The translations under genes were made by a program, and so were the position numbers. Below, piece by piece: positions 15,839 through 24,400 of a DNA stretch of 46,368 nt. Within the stretch, counting starts at the first letter, position 1. Every line of letters starts with the position of its first letter. Under the pieces are notes generated by a model. That model was not told the origin of the DNA. It saw nothing but the letters and a program-made list of their open reading frames with translations, and did no database searches. The stretch comes from a virus. The stretch spans positions 1-46,368 of the IMG/VR virus record IMGVR_UViG_3300008110_000348. One strand, written 5' to 3'.

Positions 15839-16888
15839 ATGAGCAATGAACTATTAGAAAAAGCAGTTGCTAGTGATACAACAGTAACTGGTACATTTGC
15901 TTCAACAACTGGTGGAGAAGGAATCCACACTGGGTCTGAAAATGGCAACGGTGGTCTTCTAAATCCAGAACAATCAGCACGTTTCCTCGACTATATGTTC
16001 GACGCAACCGTAATTGGTAAAGTCGCCCGTACAGTTCGCATGAAGGCTGATACAACTGAAATTGATCGCATGGGCGTAGGCGAAAAGCTTATGAAACTTG
16101 CAACTGAGGCTGACAACACTGCAGAAAACGCAGCTGTTACATTCTCAAAGATTTCTCTTTCAACAAAGAAACTACGTCTAGATTGGGAACTTTCAACTGA
16201 GTCTCTAGAAGACAATATTGAAGGTCCAGATCTAGAAGATCACATTGCCCGCTTGATGGCAACACAAGCAGGTAATGATATTGAAGATGTAATTCTTAAC
16301 GGAAATACAGCTTTGTCATCTGATGCTCTATATAAGGCATTTGATGGTGTAGTAAAGATCGCAAAGGCAAACGGACACGTTGTAGATGCAGGCGGAGATA
16401 CAATCTCTCGTGCAGTATTCAATGATGCTCTAAAGGCGCTTCCACGTAAGTATAAGCAACGCCGTACAGATCTTCGCTTCTTGTCAGGTTCAAACTTGAT
16501 TCAAGATTATCTATACAATACTTCACAGAATATTCAAAATGTTAACCCACAAGATATTGCTTCTGGCATTATCCGTGGTGAGGTAGCTCCTGTATCTGGC
16601 CCAGCTGGATATGTAGCTCCATACGCATTTGGTATTCCAATTGTTGAAGTTCCATTACTACCAGAAACACAAACTGGTACATACTCAGGAACATCTGGTT
16701 CACACGGAGACGTCCACTTGACATTCCCAAATAACGTAGTTATTGGTATCAAGCGTGATGTAACTGTTTACCGATTCTTCTGGCCACGTAAGGACTCCAT
16801 TGAGTACACAATGTATACTCGTGTTGGTGTTCAAATCGAGCAAGCAGACGCTTGGGTAGTTGTAAAGAACGTTAAGGTTGCTTCTTAA
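15839..16888 (+). CDS. Major capsid protein, HK97 fold
   Basis: A 349-residue capsid protein of HK97 type. After a flexible Gly/Thr-rich N-terminus come LLNPEQSARFLDYMFDATVIGKVARTVRM (N-arm/E-loop start), TKKLRLDWELSTESLEDN, DLEDHIARLMATQAGNDIED (spine helix), LPRKYKQRRTDLRFLSG, YAFGIPIVEVPLLP and the closing IGIKRDVTVYRFFWPRKDSIEY. It makes the icosahedral shell. There is no long delta domain; scaffolding probably comes from the protease gene. All arginines are CGT/CGC/CGA rather than AGA, a sign of strong translational selection. The ribosome site is AGGTGA, 10-12 bases upstream. A strong terminator follows. Confidence 0.92.
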   Translation: MSNELLEKAVASDTTVTGTFASTTGGEGIHTGSENGNGGLLNPEQSARFLDYMFDATVIGKVARTVRMKADTTEIDRMGVGEKLMKLATEADNTAENAAVTFSKISLSTKKLRLDWELSTESLEDNIEGPDLEDHIARLMATQAGNDIEDVILNGNTALSSDALYKAFDGVVKIAKANGHVVDAGGDTISRAVFNDALKALPRKYKQRRTDLRFLSGSNLIQDYLYNTSQNIQNVNPQDIASGIIRGEVAPVSGPAGYVAPYAFGIPIVEVPLLPETQTGTYSGTSGSHGDVHLTFPNNVVIGIKRDVTVYRFFWPRKDSIEYTMYTRVGVQIEQADAWVVVKNVKVAS

Positions 16889-16909
16889 TTAAGAATTAAC
16901 CAATTGAAG

Positions 16910-16935
16910 GCCCCCAATTAATTTTGGGGGCTTTT
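16910..16935 (+). terminator. Strong intrinsic terminator after the capsid gene
   Basis: GCCCCCAA (16910-16917) pairs with TTGGGGGC (16924-16931) around a TTAATT loop, followed by TTTT. It closes the capsid transcript. A near copy follows the major tail protein gene. Confidence 0.9.
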
Positions 16936-16960
16936 CATTTAAATTTAGTAATGCTATAAT
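16932..16960 (+). promoter_or_regulatory. Promoter of the connector operon
   Basis: TTTTCA at 16932-16937, 17 bases, TATAAT at 16955-16960, with extended -10 TGC (16952-16954). It begins inside the T-tract of the capsid terminator. A leader of about 20 bases with AAGGAG (16976-16981) precedes the ATG at 16987. Confidence 0.7.
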
Positions 16961-16986
16961 TAAATAACTTAGACTAAGGAGAATAT

Positions 16987-17382
16987 ATGTCATTTGAGAC
17001 ATTAAAATTAGCTGAAATTAAAAAAGTAGCCGAAGACTTTGGCGTAGATATAGAATCAATAAAAAGTAAAAATGATATTATCGCAGCTTTAGCTGAAGAG
17101 GGTGTCACATGGGCAATATATGAAAAAACAATTAAAGATGTAGCACAAGCATCAGAAGAAATTGAAGTATTACCTAAATTTGATCCAAAGAAAAATCAAG
17201 ATAAAGATTCAGTCTTGGTTAGAATGGAAAGAGCAAACTTTAGATACGATACTATGGGATATACTTTTACACAGGAACATCCATTTGTAGCAATGTCAGA
17301 AGATCAAGCTCAAGCAATTTTTGATAAGGAGGAAGGTTTTAGATTAGCCACACCAAAGGAAGCACAAGACTTCTATAACTAA
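16987..17382 (+). CDS. Head protein with SAP/HeH-like N-terminal motif
   Basis: A 131-residue protein. Residues 1-40 (LKLAEIKKVAEDFGVDIESI, then KSKNDIIAALAEEGVTW) have the helix-extended-helix pattern of SAP/LEM-like motifs that many actinophage head proteins carry right after the capsid gene. The C-terminal part contains VRMERANFRYDTMGYTFTQE and a 'FVAMSEDQAQAIFDKEEGFR' segment, the usual look of small proteins that sit at the capsid-connector boundary. Function is probably structural (head decoration or head-tail interface); DNA binding is possible for the helical part. Confidence 0.65.
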   Translation: MSFETLKLAEIKKVAEDFGVDIESIKSKNDIIAALAEEGVTWAIYEKTIKDVAQASEEIEVLPKFDPKKNQDKDSVLVRMERANFRYDTMGYTFTQEHPFVAMSEDQAQAIFDKEEGFRLATPKEAQDFYN

Positions 17383-17396
17383 TTTAAGCCTTTAAA

Positions 17397-18392
17397 ATGG
17401 CAGAGATATATAAAGATACAGTTACTCCAGTAAAAACTAAAATATTTTGGAATAACGAAATAGTTAATGCTGATAACGACGAAGTTACAGCTGAAATTTA
17501 TGACATAACAAATGATATTTCTATAGATCCGCCAATTGATCCAGAAGCCATAATTTCTACTATGGATGCAGATAAAGTAGAAAATGATAATGGAACATAT
17601 CAAATATCATTATCAAGATATTACACAAATAGAAATAGAAAATTTAAAATTGTATGGCTTTATAATATTGGCGGATTAAATGGAGAGCATTCAACATATC
17701 TAGATGTAGTTACTCCATACTGTAGTTTTGCTGAAGTTATAGATGATTTAGAATTAGGAACAGATCCTTCTGATCCAAAATATAAAACTTATCACGAGTT
17801 GTCAATGGCAGAAAAATATGCTCGTAAAATTATAGAAGATTATACTGGACAATCATTTTATTTATATAATGATGAAGAGATAATTTATGGTAATAATTCT
17901 GACGTATTGCCATTGCCATATAAAATAAATGAAATATATCAAATATATGCAGATGATATTCTTTTAGTAGATAATTTATCCACACCACCAGTTAATAATT
18001 GGGGGTATACTCCAGTAATTTCAGAAACTGGATTTGGAATTAGATTAGATAGAACAGAACTTGTTGATAATACTGTATATGTGGCAAACGGAATGATTCC
18101 TCCATCAATTAATGATTTGTATACTGGACAAGCTTTTAGAAAAGGTGTCAGATATAGAGTTGTTGGAAAATATGGATGGGACACAGTACCAGATGAAGTT
18201 GAACAAGCAACAATTCAATTAATTGGACACTATTTTGGAAAAGACAGAATGTGGGCAGATAGATATTTGAAGAGTGTTTCAACATTTGATTGGGACTTTG
18301 AGTATAATGATGCTGTATACAGTGGAACTGGATGCGCTTATTCTGATAAATTATTATCTGCTTATGTTTTATCAAATATGGTGCTTATCTAA
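17397..18392 (+). CDS. Head-tail connector (adaptor) protein
   Basis: A 331-residue protein. The N-terminal 110 residues look like a beta-sandwich (IFWNNEIVNADNDEVTAEIY, IVWLYNIGG). The C-terminal part has the adaptor signature of HK97 gp6-like proteins: MAEKYARKIIEDYTGQSF (about residue 141), then beta strands and the helical IQLIGHYFGKDRMWADRYLK. Such adaptors form a ring under the portal. No ribosome site is visible, so it probably depends on translation of the gene before it. Its stop overlaps the next ATG. Confidence 0.75.
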   Translation: MAEIYKDTVTPVKTKIFWNNEIVNADNDEVTAEIYDITNDISIDPPIDPEAIISTMDADKVENDNGTYQISLSRYYTNRNRKFKIVWLYNIGGLNGEHSTYLDVVTPYCSFAEVIDDLELGTDPSDPKYKTYHELSMAEKYARKIIEDYTGQSFYLYNDEEIIYGNNSDVLPLPYKINEIYQIYADDILLVDNLSTPPVNNWGYTPVISETGFGIRLDRTELVDNTVYVANGMIPPSINDLYTGQAFRKGVRYRVVGKYGWDTVPDEVEQATIQLIGHYFGKDRMWADRYLKSVSTFDWDFEYNDAVYSGTGCAYSDKLLSAYVLSNMVLI

Positions 18393-18820
18393 TGTACGAT
18401 CTCATGGAAGCTGTGCTATCCATGAAAATGGATATATATAAACAATTTGATAAACAAAATGAAGATACTGGTGCAATAGTCAAAGAGTGGAATTATTATA
18501 AAACCATAAATTGTCATGCTAAAGGAGTTATAACAAACTCTGCTACTACCAGATCTGGCGATAAGCAAATATTTAATAATAAATATACTAACGAACAAAT
18601 AATTCAAGTAAGAACATCTGAAAAGCTTACTGCTAGAGAAAAAATTACTAATATTAGAGATGCAGATGAAAATATTATTTGGGTAGAAATAGATTATCCA
18701 ACAGAGACGCCTACCGTATTCGAGGTAATGGGAACTACACCAGTAACCGATCCATTTGGATATGTCGTTGCATTTAACTCCACTTTAAAGAGATCGGAGA
18801 ATCAACAAATTGGAATCTAA
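18392..18820 (+). CDS. Head closure (stopper) protein, probable
   Basis: A 142-residue protein starting in the TAATG overlap with the adaptor gene. Size, position and the beta-rich end (TVFEVMGTTPVTDPFGYVVA) fit a head-closure protein, which plugs the connector after packaging. The middle holds a charged CHAKGVITNSATTRSGDKQ segment. The family is called by order, not by a firm motif. Confidence 0.55.
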   Translation: MYDLMEAVLSMKMDIYKQFDKQNEDTGAIVKEWNYYKTINCHAKGVITNSATTRSGDKQIFNNKYTNEQIIQVRTSEKLTAREKITNIRDADENIIWVEIDYPTETPTVFEVMGTTPVTDPFGYVVAFNSTLKRSENQQIGI

Positions 18821-19598
18821 CGTAATGCTACTGCAGGCAGCATCTGGACTTGAGAGATTAATGTATAATAAAAATCCTAAAGGGGATATACAGGATAGCA
18901 ATATTGCTCAAATCTCAGCAGCATTATATTATCAAGCAAATGTAGTGGCTAAATTAAGCAATAGCAAAAAATTTAAATCAGCATTTAAAAAAATTATATT
19001 TACTCAAATAGATAAAGATTTTGGAGAATATATAGACTCTCAAGCAAGAGCAAAACCAAGATCCCTACATCATGTTTATGAATGGAAAAAATTTGGTAAT
19101 AAAAATGCTAGATTATTTAAATTAACATTTATGGATTCTGAAGGAATTTCATTTAAAATAGATTATCAATTTAAAGCATCCACATCCATGGTTCCAGCAC
19201 CACAAGGTAGACGTAGACATGTATTTGCAAATAAAGCATCTGTGATGGAAGCTGGAATGCCTCTTAAAATTGCTCCACGCCATTCTCAGAGGCTAGTATT
19301 TGAATCTAATGGTATTACAGTATACATGCCTAAAAACGCTTCTGTGACCGTTCAGAGGCCTGGAGGACCTGGTGTTAAAAATCAATTTAAATTACAATAT
19401 TCTAGATTCTTTAGTAGTGAATTAGTAAATAATTCTATTAAAAGATCTGGATTTAAAAATCTATTTAATTCAGAGTCAATGAAGGCTCTTAAAATACCAG
19501 CCTCTATTAAAAAAATTCAATATTCATTTTCTCCAAATACAATTAGGTCAATGGCGGACGCTGCAGTAGAATCATCATTTGGAGGAGTAGTATTATGA
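18810..19598 (+). CDS. Tail completion or neck protein, probable
   Basis: A 262-residue protein starting at TTG 18810, supported by GGAGA nine bases upstream; an ATG at 18825 has no ribosome site. The first 60 residues are helical, with YQANVVAKLSNSKKFKSAFK; the middle has RRRHVFANKASVMEAGMPLKI, a pattern I know from neck and tail-completion proteins (HK97 gp10-like, placed between closure and tail terminator). The C-terminus is basic. The call rests mostly on gene order. Confidence 0.5.
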   Translation: MESNVMLLQAASGLERLMYNKNPKGDIQDSNIAQISAALYYQANVVAKLSNSKKFKSAFKKIIFTQIDKDFGEYIDSQARAKPRSLHHVYEWKKFGNKNARLFKLTFMDSEGISFKIDYQFKASTSMVPAPQGRRRHVFANKASVMEAGMPLKIAPRHSQRLVFESNGITVYMPKNASVTVQRPGGPGVKNQFKLQYSRFFSSELVNNSIKRSGFKNLFNSESMKALKIPASIKKIQYSFSPNTIRSMADAAVESSFGGVVL

Positions 19599-20107
19599 CA
19601 GTAAATTATAAATTAGATGCAATGCTAGAAATTAGAAAGTTTTTATGGTCTGAACTAGTAGACGCTAATATATTTGATGAGGACGACTATTATAGCGATA
19701 ATGTCGGAAGCACAATTGTTCCAATAATACCTGTTCAACAAGCAGCAGAAATGAATCAATTTTTGAGCGGAAAAAAGCATATCATTTACGATAAAATAGG
19801 AATGTCTTATGAAGACAACTGGCTGATATGTTGTGAGCAAATTTTATTTACCATATATTCAACAGACATATCTGAAATAAATGAAATTAGAAACTTCATG
19901 ACAGATGTATTTAGAAGGATGGACGATTCGGCTAGAGATATCAATAGATCTGGGTCATTGAACGATAAATTTAAATTCCATAGTATATTTATAGCAGACA
20001 TATCTCCGACAGAGCCTTCAGAGGAACTACAAGGATTTTTGTCTACCGATGTAATTATAGAGGCTAAATATTCAAGAATAACAGATTTAAACGGCAGATT
20101 CCAGTAG
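19595..20107 (+). CDS. Tail terminator protein, probable
   Basis: A 170-residue protein whose ATG overlaps the previous stop. It has the size, order and alpha-beta layout of tail terminators, which cap the tail tube at the head end: an N-terminal helix (AMLEIRKFLWSELVDANIF), a strand (IPVQQAAEMNQFL, EQILFTIYST), a helix (ISEINEIRNFMTDVFRRM) and a final strand (IAKYSRI-type). It lies directly before the probable major tail protein, the normal place. Sequence identity alone would not prove the family. Confidence 0.6.
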   Translation: MTVNYKLDAMLEIRKFLWSELVDANIFDEDDYYSDNVGSTIVPIIPVQQAAEMNQFLSGKKHIIYDKIGMSYEDNWLICCEQILFTIYSTDISEINEIRNFMTDVFRRMDDSARDINRSGSLNDKFKFHSIFIADISPTEPSEELQGFLSTDVIIEAKYSRITDLNGRFQ

Positions 20108-20219
20108 ATTGCTTTAGGTCTTAATATGCCGTATTATAGGCTATGAGGAAAGAAGCCTAGCCAGCTTTGGTTTTTAAAATATATATATATAGTTTAAAAC
20201 ACAGGAGGTAACAAATACT
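20108..20219 (+). promoter_or_regulatory. Leader region of the tail protein gene
   Basis: A 112-base gap without a gene. TAGGCT (20137-20142) can pair with AGCCTA (20154-20159) around an 11-base loop, and a T-run follows at 20171-20175 after a weak hairpin, so an attenuator or stabilising structure is possible. TATTAT at 20132-20137 is a weak -10 candidate. AGGAGG at 20203-20208 is the ribosome site of the gene that follows. Confidence 0.4.
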
Positions 20220-20677
20220 ATGGCACAATCCGTAGGTAATGCTACGATTCAGTAACTGTAGATCAGTTGCTTGATACAGCTAAGCTGTTCAAGTCTGCAA
20301 TGGAAGTTATGATCGCAACAGAAATGTCAGAAGGTACTCTAGAAAACATCGTAGCAGTATTCGGACAACAGGCATCATCAATTTCAACAACAGGAACTGG
20401 AACATCTAAGAAAGATACATTAGGTTTAGTTGCAGGTGCTCTTGGAGAATCTCCAACAGAGCGTCAACTTATTGCAGTAGGATTAGCTCCAACCGCAAAT
20501 TCAACTGCATCTGAGCGTGTATACTATGCACGTCGAGTTTTGTCTGTACAACAGTCACAATTCTCACTTGCACGTACAACTCCAACCACATTCCCAGTAA
20601 CATTCCGTCTTCTTCCAGATGCTAACTACTCTGGCTCAGAATACGGCAAGATTATTGACCGTGTATTGGTAGCATAA
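20220..20677 (+). CDS. Probable major tail (tube) protein with apparent frameshift near its start
   Basis: The main open frame starts only at a TTG at 20267 without a ribosome site and gives 136 residues: LDTAKLFKSAMEVMIATE ... GTGTSKKDTLGLVAGAL ... YYARRVLSVQQSQFSLART ... PDANYSGSEYGKIIDRVLVA. Upstream, AGGAGG and ATG 20220 encode MAQSVGNA and then hit a stop at 20253. One -1 shift at GCT/TAC (base 20243) joins it to YDSVTVDQ and the main frame, giving about 152 residues. A missing base or a sequencing error is the simplest explanation. Position, CGT codon use, own terminator, and order after the tail terminator gene support a tube protein. The fold itself is not recognisable by eye. Confidence 0.6.
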
Positions 20678-20701
20678 ATTTAATTAATTTAAATTGTAGA
20701 G

Positions 20702-20725
20702 GCCCCCATTAATTTGGGGGCTTTT
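20702..20725 (+). terminator. Strong intrinsic terminator after the tail protein gene
   Basis: GCCCCCA (20702-20708) pairs with TGGGGGC (20715-20721) around a TTAATT loop, followed by TTTT. Nearly identical to the terminator after the capsid gene. Confidence 0.9.
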
Positions 20726-20729
20726 CTAT

Positions 20730-20758
20730 TTGTAGTGATAATGCCATTATGTTATAAT
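20730..20758 (+). promoter_or_regulatory. Promoter of the chaperone and tape measure genes
   Basis: TATAAT at 20753-20758 with the extended -10 TGT (20750-20752); a partial -35, TTGTAG, lies 17 bases upstream. It follows the terminator directly. The leader contains GAGGAGG (20774-20780). Confidence 0.65.
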
Positions 20759-20785
20759 AATTAAGACAAATCCGAGGAGGATAAA

Positions 20786-21124
20786 TTGGCTACAACAGTA
20801 TACGATGTAGAAGAAATTGAACTACAAAATGGCTCTAAAATTAAGTTAAAGCCTTTAACAATTAAAGCCCTAAGAGAGTTCATGCTTGAAATAAAGAAAA
20901 CTGAAAACTCAAAAACAGAAGATGAAACATTAACAATTCTAACTACAGCATGTGGTATTGCAATTAAATCACAAGTACCAGAATTGGTAGCAGATAGAGA
21001 TAAATTAGAAGATGCACTAGATATGCCAACCATTAATCGCATTCTAGAAGTATGTGGTGGAATTAAACTTGACGACCCAAACCTTCTAGCGGCAGCGGTT
21101 CTGGCTGGGCAGAACTCGATTTAG
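20786..21124 (+). CDS. Tail assembly chaperone, short form (gpG-like)
   Basis: A 112-residue protein read from TTG 20786; GAGGAGG five bases upstream decides this start (MATTVYDVEEIELQNGSKIKL). It has the layout of siphovirus tail assembly chaperones: a beta-rich beginning, then helices (LTIKALREFMLEIKK, DKLEDALDMPTINRILEVCG). It ends 14 codons after a slippery heptamer; most ribosomes should make this short form, which binds the tape measure protein during tail assembly and is absent from the finished particle. Confidence 0.85.
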   Translation: MATTVYDVEEIELQNGSKIKLKPLTIKALREFMLEIKKTENSKTEDETLTILTTACGIAIKSQVPELVADRDKLEDALDMPTINRILEVCGGIKLDDPNLLAAAVLAGQNSI

Positions 21125-21444
21125 CCGCATTATTAGGAGAGGTTTTTCTTTTAGGTAATTGGAAAAATTACGAAGAACTAGAAGAAAATCTTTCAATGCC
21201 AGAGTTAATACAAACATTTAAGGCAATGCAAAAAACTGAAGATGAAAAAAGAAGATTCTTAGCATCACTTCAAGGTGTTAACTTAAATGAAGAAGAACAA
21301 ACAGAAGGTCCTACATTTGATGATATACGAAGAAAGGCCCTAGGAATAAATGCAAAAGGAGATGATATAGTGTCACTTCAAGGTCAGTTTGCTTTAGAGG
21401 CTGGGTTCGGAATAGGAGCAGGTTTAGGATACTCTAAGGGGTAA
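20786..21444 (+). CDS. Tail assembly chaperone, frameshifted long form (gpGT-like)
   Basis: A -1 slip on C-CCA-AAC (21076-21082) gives join(20786..21082, 21082..21444), 219 residues. The fusion reads ...KLDDPK-PSSGSGSGWAELDLAALLGEV. The downstream part (NWKNYEELEENLSMPELIQTF, then a charged helical stretch) is open in the -1 frame from 21073 to the stop at 21442-21444. Two overlapping frames before the tape measure gene is the classic G/GT arrangement, and the second part recruits the tail tube protein. The separate ATG at 21196 has no ribosome site. Confidence 0.85.
21076..21115 (+). promoter_or_regulatory. -1 frameshift signal of the tail assembly chaperone
   Basis: CCCAAAC at 21076-21082 is a canonical X XXY YYZ heptamer in the correct phase (C CCA AAC). 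A hairpin GTTCTG (21098-21103) with CAGAAC (21110-21115) lies 15 bases downstream, farther than is usual, so another fold or pseudoknot may be the real stimulator. Confidence 0.75.
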
Positions 21445-21454
21445 ACTATAATAA

Positions 21455-24400
21455 ATGGCTGAAGAACAAATAGTAACACGAATAGTCGCCACGTCCGACT
21501 TTTCAAATCTTATTGTAGATCTCAATAAGGTATCTTCAGCCTTAACAAATCTTCAAACAAAATTAAACGCAACAAATAAAAACTTATCAGCACAAGTTGC
21601 TGTAATGAATCGTTCTTTTGCCGAGACACTTCGAAGCACTGGACAATTTTCTACACATTTTGTTAATTTAACATCTGATGTAGATAAGTTTGGCTCTCAA
21701 TTAGATAAGGGCCAAATTAAATTAAGACAGTTTTTTCAAGTATATCAAAGTCATTTAAAAACTAACGGCGGACTAATCAGGCAATTAGCACAACAACAGG
21801 TGCAGCTACAGAACGCAGTACTCCAGCCATTAGGTAAAAATGCTGAAGGATTAATGCAATATAATGTGCATATTCCAACAGGACTTGATAAAGTAAAGAG
21901 TAAAACAGCATTAGCAAGACAAGAATTACAGATCATGAATCGTGTAGTTCAAGAAGGTGCTAATTCATTAATTAACTGGGGTAAAAATACACAGTGGGCA
22001 GGTCGTCAGTTAACAGTAGGCTTAACAATACCGTTAGCAGCATTTGGTAAAGCATCAGCAGATGCATTTAGAGCAGCAGATCAAGAATTAACAAGATTAA
22101 CTAAGGTATACGGCGGACTTGCTGCAACTTCAGCAGCAGAATTAGCAAAAGTAAGACAAGACGTAACAGCAACTGCAACTGAATTATCTAAAGCATATGG
22201 ATCATCATTTAAAGAAACATTAGCTCTAGGTGCTGATATTGCTGCAACTGGTAAACAAGGAAATGAATTACTTGGATCTATAAAAGAAACAACACGTCTT
22301 GCTGTACTTGGTGAAGTAGATCGTCAAGATGCAATGAAAGCAACTCTTGCAATTCAATCTGCATTTAAATCAAATACAGATCAATTAGCAGAATCAATTA
22401 ACTTTTTAAACGCAGTTGAAAACCAAACATCAACAACTCTTAATGACTTGGTAGAAGCAATTCCTAAAGCTGGTCCAATTATTAAAGGACTTGGTGGAGA
22501 CGTACAAGATCTTGCACTTTATCTTACAGCTATGCGTGAAGGTGGAATTAGCGCATCAGAAGGAGCTAACGCATTAAAGTCAGGCCTTGCTTCTTTAATT
22601 AATCCAACAAAAGTTGCAACAGAAATGTTTGCAGGATTTGGAATAGATTTAAAGGGTATAGTTCAAAAAAATGCAGGAGACACAACTAAAACTATATTGG
22701 CTTTACAGGCAGCATTAGATACATTAAATCCTTTACAAAAACAACAGGCTATTGAACAATTGTTTGGTAAATTCCAATTTTCAAGAATGAATGCTTTGTT
22801 TGAAAATCTTGGAAAACAAGGAAGTCAGACACTACAAGTAATGGATTTAATGAATGCAAGCGCTGCAGACCTGGCTAATATTGCAGGTCGAGAATTAAGT
22901 ATGGTTACAGAATCTGCTTCTGGTAAATACCGTAGAGCATTAGAAGGATTAAAAGCAGATCTAGCTGGCGTTGGCGAACAATTTTTAACTATTAATACTC
23001 ATTTAATTAATATGGTTGATGGAATTTTACAATTTGTTAATAAACTACCAGGACCAATTAAATCTATATTAAGTTTATTTGGCGGACTAACGGCTGTAGC
23101 TGGTCCACTTATTATGTTAACTGGTGTACTTGGAAACTTCTTTGGCTATATCATAAAAGGTGTATCACATTTTAGAGCACTATTTAAAGGTGGAGAAGGA
23201 TGGAGATTACTCACACCAGAAATATTAGCTGCTAATAAAGCAGGTGCACTTGCAGAAACAACATTCTATAGCGATGCAAAAGCTGCAGATATATTAAATC
23301 AAGCAATAACTAGACTATCTGCTTCATATACAAAACTTGCAGCGGATGCAAATAATGCAATTATAGCAACAAATCCAGGAGTATCAACAGTAGGCGGAAC
23401 ACCATTAGTATTAAGTAAACAAGAAAGAATTGCAAATCCAGCGCATCCTCTTATTGGTAAAATAGATGAAAGAGCTGCTGCTCATTCTAGGCCAAGAGGA
23501 AGAATGACAAAGTCTCAAAGAGACGCACAAACAATTCACTCTGTTACTCCTAATCCAATACTTGTTAATCAAAAAATAGGACAGGCACCACAAATCTTTA
23601 CATATCAAAATATGCCAGATATTCCTGGATTGACAACACAAGGTGGAGTATCAACAGGTATTGTTGCTGGAGAAGCAGCTAAGTGGCACTCATTAATGGC
23701 AGCTCTTTCTATGCAAACTAAGCAAGAAGTTGCAACATTAAAGAAAGAAATTTCAACAACAGGAACAGTAAGTCAAGAGTTTTTGACAAGCTATTCTACA
23801 ATATTACCAGCAATGACTAGAGTAATAGATAATGCAGTACTTGAATCTCAAGCAATTGTAAGACAAACAATGGCTGGTAAAATGCGTGTAGATCAAGCAC
23901 AAGCAGAAATTATTCGTATCAATGCACAATTAGAACAAGCAATGATACAGACTACAACACAAACAGCACAGCAAATGGGTAGAACTGCAAACTTAACAGC
24001 AGTTCCATTACTAAATCAACCTATAGTTGATAAATCTGGTAAATCTAATTTAAGAGAATTGTTTAGATCAGGAAGACCAGTAAAACGAATGCTTGATGCA
24101 ATTGCTAGAGCAACTGGTGTAAAGACTTGGGGTGGCGGATATTCTATAGAAACTACTAACCCAAAGAGAATGAATCGTGGAAGCATAGTTCCAGGAACAG
24201 GAAATACAGACAGCGTCCCAGCAGTTCTTACTCCTGGAGAGTTTGTTGTAAATAAAGAAGCTACTGCTGCTAACTTACCTTTATTGACTGCGATCAATGA
24301 GGGTTATGGAAAAGGCGGACCAAACTTTAATGATGGCGGACTATCTGATTTACAATCAGCACACTTAATGAGATCTTATCAATTGTTAGAAGACCCAGCA

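Noticed and set aside
20267-20677. Tail protein starting at TTG 20267
   Set aside because: No ribosome site precedes it, while AGGAGG plus ATG lies 47 bases upstream in a frame that fits after one base is restored.
21196-21444. Independent 82-residue gene
   Set aside because: It is the end of the -1 frame of the tail assembly chaperone; the ATG has no ribosome site and the frame is open from 21073.
21447-21452. TATAAT as a leaderless promoter of the tape measure gene
   Set aside because: It is only two bases from the ATG, too close for a start at the ATG, and AAGGGG upstream provides a ribosome site.
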